DNA of 23,175 bases, taken from assembly GCA_938003885.1 (NCBI GenBank), contig CALKWT010000169.1:1-23175 (forward strand), read 5' to 3'. A program made the translations under genes and the position numbers. Source of the stretch: an uncultured Balneolaceae bacterium (GTDB taxonomy: Bacteria > Bacteroidota > Rhodothermia > Balneolales > Balneolaceae). Shown here in pieces: positions 15,601 to 23,175 of the stretch. The notes beneath the pieces were generated by a model, which had not been told where the DNA came from, ran no database searches, and saw only the letters and a program-made list of their open reading frames with translations. Position 1 is the stretch's first letter; each line of letters starts with the position of its first letter.

Positions 15601-18060
15601 TTACTTGGTATAAGACATTTTTCCAATCTCTACACCATCAGAAGTGATCAGTCTGGCAAAATAAACCCCCGATGCCAGGCCCTGGGGTGTAAAAGGGACT
15701 TCATAGTATCCCGCACTCATCACTTCACGATCAAGGAGAGTCTGAATCTGAGCTCCTGCCGAATTAACGATCGAGAGATGCACTTCGGTATGATCTTCCG
15801 GGATGGTAATGGGTATGAATGTCTGGATATTAAAAGGATTTGGAAAGTTATTTCCTATGACAACTTTTTCTGAATAAGGTTGAACTTCAATGGTTATCGG
15901 GTCTCCGATTTCGATGGTGGATACCATAACATGAAGCGTAACATTTCCTTCTTCGGCCCCGCTGATAAGGACTTGTAACTCTCCGTTTCCGTCTGTTCGC
16001 TCCTGCTCAGACACGATGGACACTTCTCCTCCAATCTGTTCAATGGCAATAGGGACACCTGAAACAGGCTGGCCGTTTTCACCAATCACTCTGATATCCA
16101 TCGTCGAGATCTGGTCGCTATTGGCAAGAATACGGGTGATATCCGTAGTCACCGTCGTCTCCACAAGATCGATACCGACGGTTCTCAATTCGGCAGATTC
16201 TGAGAACTCGCCCTCCTGATCTTCCACAGCGGCTTTAACACGGTAGTAGTAGGTTGTGCCCGGTGTCAGGCCTGTGACAGTAAAGGAGTTCTCTGTGCCG
16301 ACATTCTTACCGTTATAGTCAGGCAAAATGTTTGTAAACTCGGCATTATAGCTCACATCTAACAAGTACTCAGGCTGATAGTCTGAAGAGGGGTCGCCCA
16401 GTTTTAGTGGCCGCCAGTTCGCTGTAAACTCCGTCGCATTGATTTCACCCGCCTGTCTGATTTCCGGAGCCTCGGGTGGCAGCACTACTTTCAGCACCTC
16501 GCTCCTGCTGCTGCGTGTAAAAAGATTTTCTGAACGAACACGCACGAAATAAGCCTGGTTTGGTCGTATATCTCTCATGCGGATGATGTTGTTGTTACGA
16601 CTTCTGTTCTCATAGCCGCTTACGTAGTTTTCAAAATCTTCATCATACGCCACATCAACCAGGTATCTGTCGATCCCTTCCACCTCATTCCAGCGCGCAT
16701 TAAAACTTGTTTCTGTCCTTACAACGATTTCAAAAGATTCGGGCGGGGAAAGCCTGATAAAGTCGGTCTCTTCTGTAATGGTCTGGCCTTCATCATTTAT
16801 TGCTGTCACGCTCCGATAGGTTTCCGTGACCTCTACCAGCATAAAGTTGTGAACTTTCTCAACTATTTCATGATGCCAGTCTTTTCTAAATGATCTATCA
16901 TTTGGCGAGGCCCAAGCACCTCCACCTATATAAATCACCCCTTTCTCTGTTGTCTCACAATGTTCTTGAGAACGAGTAATCGGTTCTTCACAGTTTCCAA
17001 GTGGCTTGGTACGTTTGAAAATATGATCATGGTGCTCAAATGCAAACCGAATGCCACTATCATAGAAGAGATTATGCCAGTTATTTCGCACAGCATCTTC
17101 CGGTATACCCCTGAAGGTTCGATATGTGGGCCATCCGGAGACGTGATAGACAGGAAAAACATGGTCCACACCGCGCCTGTTGTTTAATTGATTACGGAGC
17201 CAATTTGTCTGAGCCCCTTCCATCCGGTTCGAGTGATCTGTATTCAGAATAAAGAGACTTAAATAGTCACCAAAATCAAGGACACCATAGTGGTTGAAAG
17301 AAGTTGCACTCCACTGCTCTTTAGGAAAACTGAACAGATTATTGATGAGCACCAGGTCCTCCGGTGAAGCACCGAAATTCCCTTCAATCTCATTATTGCC
17401 AATTGCAATGACCATCGGGATCATCCGTCCCGTTTCTGTGACCATATTCTCCTGCCACAACTCCAGAAAATCGAACCAGAGAGAAACCGAACCCGGATCC
17501 GATCCGGCATGTGCCAGATCTCCTCCCAGTGCAACAAAGAGCGGATCCAGTTCTACCGCGTGGCTCGCCATCTTTGCAAAGGTCCGTCTGGTTTCTCTTA
17601 CTGTCTCAGGATTATTGGAGTCGGAATAGACATCACTTCCAACGATGAAACGGACCGGTTCCTCAGCTGTCGCCGGGGCCGTTTTAAATGTATAGGTCTC
17701 TGAATCACCCGGAACCCTGAATTGGAAAACAGTGTTATCGTCCAGGCTCTTTAAATCTGCTTTAAAGCGTCTTAAATTGGATCCCGGAATCGTATTATGC
17801 GCTGCATTAATGGAGTTCCAATCCTCCCCGATAGCCCGGTATAGTAAAGTGCGGTTACTATTTTCTGAGGCGATCCAGTTGATTACCATCGAGGATGCAG
17901 GGTCCTCTTTCCATTCCAGGTAGATGATCGGGGTATCCTGAGCCGCAGCAGATTCCACCGATATGGAAACCGCAAGTAGCACAAACAATAAGAACCTGAC
18001 CCCTATTCCCGATTTGAATGATCTTCCGTATGAATCTGTCATCGAAGCAGTGTGTGGCAT
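15601..18060 (-). CDS. T9SS-exported metallophosphoesterase (purple-acid-phosphatase-like) with FnIII and Big_1 tail
   Basis: The 819-residue product has a signal peptide (hydrophobic core FLLFVLLAVSI, cleavage after AAAQ at 41). The ATG at 18060 is used for numbering; an ATG at 18042 is equally possible. Residues about 42-130 resemble the N-terminal Ig-like domain of purple acid phosphatases. The calcineurin-like core has metal-site motifs in order: VGSDVYSD (140-147), GGDLAHAG (179-186), IGNNEIEG (220-227), VYHVSGWP (304-311) and FEHHDHIFKRTKP (341-353). The usual GNH[DE] is GNNE here, so the catalytic histidine after the ligand asparagine is missing. Two FnIII domains (about 438-628), one Big_1-like domain (630-727) and a T9SS sorting domain (732-819, IGNNFPNPF) follow. 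It should hydrolyse phosphoesters outside the cell; the substrate is unknown. It sits 106 bases downstream of cysNC, and its tail is homologous to that of the next gene. Confidence 0.88.
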   Translation of the reverse strand: MPHTASMTDSYGRSFKSGIGVRFLLFVLLAVSISVESAAAQDTPIIYLEWKEDPASSMVINWIASENSNRTLLYRAIGEDWNSINAAHNTIPGSNLRRFKADLKSLDDNTVFQFRVPGDSETYTFKTAPATAEEPVRFIVGSDVYSDSNNPETVRETRRTFAKMASHAVELDPLFVALGGDLAHAGSDPGSVSLWFDFLELWQENMVTETGRMIPMVIAIGNNEIEGNFGASPEDLVLINNLFSFPKEQWSATSFNHYGVLDFGDYLSLFILNTDHSNRMEGAQTNWLRNQLNNRRGVDHVFPVYHVSGWPTYRTFRGIPEDAVRNNWHNLFYDSGIRFAFEHHDHIFKRTKPLGNCEEPITRSQEHCETTEKGVIYIGGGAWASPNDRSFRKDWHHEIVEKVHNFMLVEVTETYRSVTAINDEGQTITEETDFIRLSPPESFEIVVRTETSFNARWNEVEGIDRYLVDVAYDEDFENYVSGYENRSRNNNIIRMRDIRPNQAYFVRVRSENLFTRSSRSEVLKVVLPPEAPEIRQAGEINATEFTANWRPLKLGDPSSDYQPEYLLDVSYNAEFTNILPDYNGKNVGTENSFTVTGLTPGTTYYYRVKAAVEDQEGEFSESAELRTVGIDLVETTVTTDITRILANSDQISTMDIRVIGENGQPVSGVPIAIEQIGGEVSIVSEQERTDGNGELQVLISGAEEGNVTLHVMVSTIEIGDPITIEVQPYSEKVVIGNNFPNPFNIQTFIPITIPEDHTEVHLSIVNSAGAQIQTLLDREVMSAGYYEVPFTPQGLASGVYFARLITSDGVEIGKMSYTK

Positions 18061-18166
18061 CAGATGGTGACTTTTATTGTTTGAATATGCATAAATTATC
18101 AGAGTTATAGCATTTTACCAGGTTCATCACGTTGGAAAAGTACAACACATCAGAGTTTAATTGAAT

Positions 18167-20092
18167 TTAAAATTTCAACTTTTCTCTTATGAGGGATACA
18201 CATTCCGGCACCTCGAGTTTATCCGTATCCAGAACGATCAGTCTGCTTGTACTATTTTCTTCAGGACTCTCATGTAAGGCGTCATATCCTGTGAGATTCT
18301 TTATTTTACCAGACTGTGCTTTTTTATAGAGCCCTTTGGGATCCCTGTTTATCGCTGTTTCCCGATCACATTTTACAAATATTTCCGTAAACTTTCCTTC
18401 CGGAAACAGGCTTCTGACCCTCTCCCGATCTTCTCTATTTGGTGAGACAAATGCACAGATGACGATGTTTCCATGTTCATAAAACAGTTTAGCTGTTTCG
18501 CCCGCACGACGAATATTTTCAGCCCGGTCAGAAGGGGTAAAACCGAGATCTCCGCTCAATCCGTGCCTCATCTGGTCACCATCTATAAGCATCGTCTGCT
18601 TCCCTTCGTCCCAGAGCTGCCGCTCCAGTTCCCGTGCGATGGTACTCTTGCCTGCTCCCGATATCCCTGTAAACCAGAGCACCTGTGCTGCATGGCCATT
18701 TCTCTTCTCACGCTCTTCTCTGGGAATATTCCACTCTTCCCAAACAACATCCGGGCTCGTTTTGTGAATGGCTGTTGCCTCTTCAGCAGCTGCCGGGCCT
18801 GTAGAAGCTGAGCGGATCATCCCTGCGCCGACCGTCACGTTGGTATCGGGATCGATAATGATGAAACTGCCGGTCTTTTGATTGATCTGATAGGGATCAA
18901 AAAAGAGTGGACGAGAGGTCTGCAACCGCGCCTTTCCAATTTCATTCAACTTCAGGATGTCTGCGTTTTCCCGGGAAATGGTATCTACATTCATCCGGTA
19001 AATCAACTCTTTGATGAAGACCTGGGCTGTCTGAGTGGTGTGCATAATCAGATAAGCCTTATCCAGCACCATCGCTTCCTCATTCATCCAGCAGAGGTAG
19101 GCCTCAAACTCATTCTGAATGATCGGAACATTATTCTTCCGGACAATCATGTCGCCACGGCTTACATCGATCTCATCCTCCAGGGTAAGTGTGATGGAAT
19201 CTCCCGGCATCGCTTCATCCAGGTTTCCATCCTTCGTTACAATCTCCTTGACCCTGCTACTCATTCGGGAAGGCAGAGCGAGGATCTCCTCTCCCGCCTT
19301 GATTCTCCCCGATGCCACCCTTCCGGAAAATCCTCTGAAGTTCTGGTTGGGACGAATGACATATTGGACAGGAAAACGGAAATCAACAATGTTATGTGAA
19401 GAATTAACCTTTACAGTCTCCAGGTGGTGCAGCAAGGCTGAGCCCTGATACCAGGACATCTCCTCACCTTTCTCCACCACGTTGTCCCCCTTCAGGGCGG
19501 AGATGGGAATGTAGGTAATATTATCGACATCCAGTTTCTTGGCAAAACTTCGGAAATCATGCACGATCTCATCGAACCGCACTTTACTGTAACCAACCAG
19601 ATCCATTTTATTGACAGCAACAACCAGGTGCGGAATCTGCAGCAGTGTGGAGAGAAAGGCGTGTCTTTTAGATTGTGTCTGAACCCCTTTTGTGGCGTCC
19701 ACCAGGATGATCGCAAGCTCTGCGGTAGACGCACCGGTAACCATATTTCTTGTATACTGAATATGCCCCGGCGTATCCGCAATGATAAATTTTCTTTTCG
19801 GTGTAGCAAAATATCGGTAGGCCACATCAATGGTGATCTTCTGCTCTCTCTCCGCTTTTAATCCGTCGGTCAGAAGGGCCAGGTTCACCTCCTCTTCCCC
19901 GCTGCTCCTGCTGGTTTTTTCAATCGCCTCCATCTGATCTTCAAAAATAGATTTTGAATCGTAGAGGAGCCGGCCGATCAATGTACTTTTTCCATCATCT
20001 ACATTTCCGGCTGTTGTAAACCGCAGCAGATCCATATCCAGATATTTATTACTGCCGGTAGTGGCTTTCCTAGTCCCGTTATTTGTGCTCAT
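18167..20092 (-). CDS. cysNC: Bifunctional sulfate adenylyltransferase subunit 1 / APS kinase (CysN-CysC fusion)
   Basis: The ATG at 20092 gives 641 residues; an in-frame TTG four codons upstream is less likely. Residues about 20-440 form the EF-Tu-like GTPase CysN, with P-loop GNVDDGKST (29-37), DTPGH, and NKMD plus SAL for guanine recognition. After a linker, the APS kinase domain starts with P-loop GISGAGKST (476-484), then DGDQMRHGL and FVSPNREDRE, whose serine matches the conserved active-site serine of CysC. With CysD, the GTPase part makes adenosine 5'-phosphosulfate from sulfate and ATP; the kinase part phosphorylates it to PAPS. The cysD gene lies 174 bases upstream on the same strand. 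Both halves look complete and active. PAPS then goes either to reduction or to sulfotransferases; the context favours the latter, but this cannot be settled here. Confidence 0.97.
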   Translation of the reverse strand: MSTNNGTRKATTGSNKYLDMDLLRFTTAGNVDDGKSTLIGRLLYDSKSIFEDQMEAIEKTSRSSGEEEVNLALLTDGLKAEREQKITIDVAYRYFATPKRKFIIADTPGHIQYTRNMVTGASTAELAIILVDATKGVQTQSKRHAFLSTLLQIPHLVVAVNKMDLVGYSKVRFDEIVHDFRSFAKKLDVDNITYIPISALKGDNVVEKGEEMSWYQGSALLHHLETVKVNSSHNIVDFRFPVQYVIRPNQNFRGFSGRVASGRIKAGEEILALPSRMSSRVKEIVTKDGNLDEAMPGDSITLTLEDEIDVSRGDMIVRKNNVPIIQNEFEAYLCWMNEEAMVLDKAYLIMHTTQTAQVFIKELIYRMNVDTISRENADILKLNEIGKARLQTSRPLFFDPYQINQKTGSFIIIDPDTNVTVGAGMIRSASTGPAAAEEATAIHKTSPDVVWEEWNIPREEREKRNGHAAQVLWFTGISGAGKSTIARELERQLWDEGKQTMLIDGDQMRHGLSGDLGFTPSDRAENIRRAGETAKLFYEHGNIVICAFVSPNREDRERVRSLFPEGKFTEIFVKCDRETAINRDPKGLYKKAQSGKIKNLTGYDALHESPEENSTSRLIVLDTDKLEVPECVSLIREKLKF

Positions 20093-20266
20093 ATTTATAT
20101 TCAAAAAGTCCAGATAACTAATTTCTGATACAGAACCTGCCCGCAGACATGGAGTTCTGCATTTTGTTATACCTTCTTTATTTCCATTCTGTTTTTCAGT
20201 AATTCCGGTGCGATAGATACCAGATCCCGAACACCCCTCTGCAGCCAGCCAGCGGATGAGGGACGT
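20093..20266. other. Gap between cysD and cysNC
   Basis: This 174-base spacer is long for two subunits of one enzyme. A minus-strand frame starting at an ATG at 20325, inside the cysD 3' end, continues to a TAA at 20167 and would encode 52 basic residues (ending LLKNRMEIKKV). I do not recognise it and cysD is complete without it. No clear promoter or hairpin terminator is visible. Confidence 0.3.
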
Positions 20267-21175
20267 TTAAAAATACCCCTGCTTTTTCCGGTCTTCCATT
20301 GCAGTTTCACTCCGCTTGTCGTCATGGCGGTTTCCTCTTTCGGTTTCACGCGCTGCCGAGACCTCCTCAATGATCTCTTCCAGAGTCGAAGCATTGGATT
20401 CTACCGCTCCTGTACAGGTCGCATCCCCTATGGTCCTGAACCGGACTCTACGGGTTACAATCTCTTCATCCTCCTGTCTGTTGACAAATTCAGTGTCGGC
20501 CAGCCAGATACCGCGCCTGTCAAAAACACGTCGTTCGTGTGAGAAATAGATCTCAGGAATCTCTATGTTTTCCTGCGCAATGTACTGCCAGACATCCATC
20601 TCTGTCCAGTTGCTAAGCGGAAAGACACGAAAGCTTTCACCGGGATTTTTACGGCCGTTAAACAGGTTCCAAAGTTCCGGCCGCTGCTGTTTGGGGTTCC
20701 ATTGTCCAAAAACGTCTCGGTGTGAGAAGAATCGTTCTTTGGCCCTCGCTTTCTCTTCATCTCTTCGTCCGCCGCCAATGGCCGCATCTATCTGATACTT
20801 TTTAAGCGTATCCAGAAGAGTTACAGTCTGAAGAGCGTTTCGACTGGCATCCGGTCCGGTCTCCTCTTTCACACGGCCGCTGTCTATGGACTCCTGAACA
20901 CTCCCGACGATGAGTTCAACACCATGCTTCTCAACCAGTTTGTCACGAAATTCTATCGTCTCAGGAAAGTTATGCCCTGTATCAATATGCATCAGCGGAA
21001 AGGGGATTTTGCCGGGGTAGAATGCCTTGAGTGCCAGGTGGAACATGCAGATAGAATCCTTTCCCCCGGAAAAAAGAAGAGTGGGCCGTTCAAATTGGGC
21101 AGCCACTTCTCTCATGATGAAGATCCCTTCATCTTCCAACACTTTCAGGTGATTTTGAGTTTTAATTACTGTCAT
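20267..21175 (-). CDS. cysD: Sulfate adenylyltransferase subunit 2
   Basis: The 302-residue length is normal for CysD. The PP-loop SGGKDS (36-41) binds ATP, followed by HIDTGHNFPETIEFRD, the GGGRRDEEKARAKERFFS block and the C-terminal GRxxDD-type end (ERGNRHDDKRSETAMEDRKKQGYF is the tail, residues 279-302). CysD adenylates sulfate to APS in the cytoplasm, driven by GTP hydrolysis by CysN, which is encoded next on the same strand. The start is the ATG at 21175. Upstream, a weak -7-like TACTTTAC (21223-21230) and a 12-base palindrome (21205-21216) suggest a promoter in the 160-base gap after cysQ. No sign of damage; identification is secure. Confidence 0.97.
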   Translation of the reverse strand: MTVIKTQNHLKVLEDEGIFIMREVAAQFERPTLLFSGGKDSICMFHLALKAFYPGKIPFPLMHIDTGHNFPETIEFRDKLVEKHGVELIVGSVQESIDSGRVKEETGPDASRNALQTVTLLDTLKKYQIDAAIGGGRRDEEKARAKERFFSHRDVFGQWNPKQQRPELWNLFNGRKNPGESFRVFPLSNWTEMDVWQYIAQENIEIPEIYFSHERRVFDRRGIWLADTEFVNRQEDEEIVTRRVRFRTIGDATCTGAVESNASTLEEIIEEVSAARETERGNRHDDKRSETAMEDRKKQGYF

Positions 21176-21204
21176 AAAATTATATTATACGATGCTTAAA
21201 ACAG

Positions 21205-21216
21205 ATCTTCGAAGAT
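21205..21216. promoter_or_regulatory. Palindrome upstream of cysD, possible operator
   Basis: ATCTTCGAAGAT is a perfect 12-base palindrome, about 30 bases before the cysD start and just downstream of a weak -7-like box (21223-21230). The position suits a repressor site. Perfect 12-base palindromes are expected several times by chance in a window this size, so support comes from position only. Confidence 0.2.
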
Positions 21217-21335
21217 GAAAAGGTAAAGTATTTGTGGATGCATTTCAACGGAATGCAAAAAACAGCAGAAGCCGGGGATCCACGTGATTCTTTTAGAGTC
21301 TTGAAAAAACTGATTCCATATAGCTTCCGGGAAAC

Positions 21336-22085
21336 CTAATCCCGGCCAACCATAAACTCCCCGTTTAACAGAGACTCCTTATTATATTTCAGGGCGGATG
21401 ACCTGTCAGATTTCCTGCCGGAGTATCTGAAAACAGCATCCCCTGCAGCCGTATCCCACTCCATGGTAGGCCCGAACCGGGGATAGATATCAGCAATCCC
21501 TTCTGCCACCAGGCAGAATTTAAGTGAACTCCCTGCAATCAGTTTCCTGCCTGGCTCTATTCCTTCCATGCGCAGTAATTCATCCATTCTATCATTCCCA
21601 TGAGATCGGCTGCTGACGATAGTAACAGGTTTAGACAAATCAGGTTTATCAGAAAAGATCCGCTGCTCATTCCCTTCTTGGTAACTTTTGAAACTTCCCT
21701 CTCCTTTTGCACCGTAGTAACACACTCCGGATACCGGAACATAGACGACGCCAAAAACGGGCTTTCCCGCCTCTATCAGGGCAATATTCACGGTGAATTC
21801 TCCATTTTTATTGATGAATTCTTTTGTACCGTCAAGCGGATCCACCAGCCAAAATTTACTCCACTCTTTTCTTACCTCATAAGCCGGAATACCTCCTTCT
21901 TCAGAAATGACCGGAATATCAGGAGATATATTTTCCAGGCCATTGACAATCACACGGTGGGCTGCCAGATCCGCAAGGGTCAGGGGTGACTGATCTGATT
22001 TGGCATGAACCTGAATTGGTTCGTCGTAAAATTCCAATATTTTAACGCCCGCCTGCCGGGCAAGAGCAAGGATATCTTTAAACAT
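21336..22085 (-). CDS. cysQ: 3'(2'),5'-bisphosphate nucleotidase
   Basis: The 249-residue product is a complete member of the inositol monophosphatase superfamily, CysQ branch. Its metal site is formed by SEEGG (61-65, with the glutamate ligand), DPLDGTKEF (82-90) and EWDTAAGDA (209-217). The TKEFI after DPLDG is typical of CysQ as opposed to inositol phosphatases. CysQ converts 3'-phosphoadenosine 5'-phosphate (PAP), the product left after PAPS gives up its sulfate, to AMP and so relieves product inhibition of sulfotransferases or PAPS reductase. It lies 24 bases downstream of the SLC13 permease and 160 bases upstream of cysD, all on the same strand. This fits one sulfate uptake and activation unit. 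Start: the ATG at 22085, without an evident Shine-Dalgarno sequence. Confidence 0.95.
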   Translation of the reverse strand: MFKDILALARQAGVKILEFYDEPIQVHAKSDQSPLTLADLAAHRVIVNGLENISPDIPVISEEGGIPAYEVRKEWSKFWLVDPLDGTKEFINKNGEFTVNIALIEAGKPVFGVVYVPVSGVCYYGAKGEGSFKSYQEGNEQRIFSDKPDLSKPVTIVSSRSHGNDRMDELLRMEGIEPGRKLIAGSSLKFCLVAEGIADIYPRFGPTMEWDTAAGDAVFRYSGRKSDRSSALKYNKESLLNGEFMVGRD

Positions 22086-22109
22086 AGAGAGATGGTTCTG
22101 TTAGATTTA

Positions 22110-23175
22110 TTAAAAAGGCCAGATGATAGGCACCAGGAAGATGGTGATAATCGCTACAATGAGGTTAAGAGGGATTCCGATTTTTAGAAAATCGGAGAAT
22201 TTGTACCCCCCCGCACCATATACCATCAAATTGGTCTGATAACCGATTGGAGTAGCAAAACTGGCAGAAGCAGCAAACATGATCACCATGACATAAGGCA
22301 TAAAATCTGTGGATGTACTGGCAGCCAAAGATATGGCAAAAGGAAATGTAATAACAGCCACAGCATTATTTGTCAAAAACTCAGTGAGTATCCAGGTTAT
22401 CAGATAAAGGACGATGAGCATCAAGTAGGGATCACTACCTGCCAGCCCGGTAAAGAGCTCTACCAGCTCTGTAGCAAGGCCAGAAATTTGCAATGCATTA
22501 CCGACCCCTAAAGCTGCTGCAATCACGATCAAAACCTGCCAGTCTATGGAGTTCCGCGCGTGGTTCATGGAGATACAACCTGTCAAAATCATCAGGCCTG
22601 CAGCAACAAATGAGGCCTGAAACATACTTACGATCTGAAAGGTTGCCATCAAAATCATAGAGAGAAGAATTCCCCAGGCCACACCCGATTTTTTATAATT
22701 GTAACTGGTTTTCCTTGCAAGAGTGCTGACAAGAAGAAAATCACTGGAGAATTTATATCGGGCTGAGAAGTCACGGGGAGCTTCCATCAACAGTACATCC
22801 CCCGCCTGCAGGATAATATCCCCTACTTTTTTATTAACCCGGGACCCTCTTCTTGACACTGCGAGGACAACGGCACCATATACATTTCGAAATTCTCCTT
22901 CTTTTATCGTTTTACCATTCAAGATGTTGGTGGTGGATACGACAGCCTCTACCAGATGACGATCCCGTCGCGGTGTGTCCAGCTTAAATACCTGATCCGT
23001 CGCTGGAACAAGGCCCTGTATAAATTGAAGGGCGGCAATTGAATCGACAAGGGCTGTAAAAATATCGGTGAAAATTACCCCTTGATCGACAAGCTTTTGA
23101 CTAATCGCTTGGAAAGCAGATACTTGGTTGCGTAAAATAATTAAGTTTTCGGATACATTTTCTTGATCGATAAAG
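22110..23175 (-). CDS. SLC13/DASS-family permease with TrkA-C domains, 5' end cut by window edge
   Basis: The frame is open from the right edge to the TAA at 22110 (354 residues visible); the start and N-terminal membrane helices lie outside. The visible N-terminal part has the end of one TrkA-C (RCK_C) domain. A linker GLVPATDQVFKLDTPRR is followed by a second TrkA-C domain (HLVEAVVSTTNILNGKT through GDIILQAGDVLLMEAP). Six or seven hydrophobic helices follow, with LTEFLTNNAVAVITFPFAISLA matching the SLC13 signature (NNAAAV-type) and an ending in IPLNLIVAIITIFLVPIIWPF. This layout is that of bacterial sodium-coupled sulfate/dicarboxylate permeases. A short TTG-started form from 22922 is only the distal part of the frame. 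Position directly upstream of cysQ, cysD and cysNC makes sulfate the likely substrate. Confidence 0.92.
   Translation of the reverse strand, partial: FIDQENVSENLIILRNQVSAFQAISQKLVDQGVIFTDIFTALVDSIAALQFIQGLVPATDQVFKLDTPRRDRHLVEAVVSTTNILNGKTIKEGEFRNVYGAVVLAVSRRGSRVNKKVGDIILQAGDVLLMEAPRDFSARYKFSSDFLLVSTLARKTSYNYKKSGVAWGILLSMILMATFQIVSMFQASFVAAGLMILTGCISMNHARNSIDWQVLIVIAAALGVGNALQISGLATELVELFTGLAGSDPYLMLIVLYLITWILTEFLTNNAVAVITFPFAISLAASTSTDFMPYVMVIMFAASASFATPIGYQTNLMVYGAGGYKFSDFLKIGIPLNLIVAIITIFLVPIIWPF

Noticed and set aside
22110..22922. Separate 270-residue transporter starting at TTG 22922
   Set aside because: The frame is open upstream to the window edge and encodes the conserved TrkA-C linker GLVPATDQVFKLD, so the TTG is internal to a larger SLC13 gene.

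Overview
The window reads as a chromosomal segment of a Bacteroidota-like bacterium, probably on the Balneolota/Rhodothermota side and probably marine or halophilic. The evidence is two large secreted proteins ending in a type IX secretion (T9SS) sorting domain with the N-N-[YF]-P-N-P-F signature typical of those lineages, few recognisable Shine-Dalgarno sequences, several TTG or GTG starts, and moderate GC. This taxonomic call is inference; there is no rRNA or tRNA to test it.

Left part (1-9248, all minus strand): surface polysaccharide genes. In transcription order they are a TupA-like ATP-grasp protein, a GT2 glycosyltransferase overlapping a second GT-A glycosyltransferase by 4 bp, a multi-SLBB outer-membrane export protein, a Wzz-type chain-length protein, and a secreted pectate-lyase-like beta-helix protein cut by the left edge. 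The export gene is split by one in-frame TGA (3798-3800). The same frame continues open on the other side and encodes the rest of the protein, so this is a nonsense mutation, a readthrough site or a sequence error, not two genes.

Middle (9475-12145, the only plus-strand genes): a 222-residue protein with a ParB/sulfiredoxin-like motif near its C terminus, and an asparagine-synthetase-like protein that keeps the ATP-pyrophosphatase loop but lacks the N-terminal cysteine nucleophile. With the divergently transcribed TupA-like gene they could be an amide-bond-forming module acting on the polysaccharide. That is the most novel possibility in the window, and it is inference.

Right part (12202-23175, all minus strand): in transcription order an SLC13-type permease (cut by the right edge), cysQ, cysD and a cysN-cysC fusion, followed by two T9SS-exported proteins. 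The first is a purple-acid-phosphatase-like metallophosphoesterase. The second is a beta-propeller plus invasin-type Ig protein. Both end in the same mosaic of two FnIII domains, one Big_1-like domain and a sorting domain. The cys genes cover sulfate uptake, PAPS synthesis and PAP removal, but no PAPS reductase or sulfotransferase is in the window. Beside an export locus, this suggests sulfate activation for polysaccharide sulfation.

No tRNA, rRNA, CRISPR array, complete insertion sequence or convincing intrinsic terminator was found by eye.
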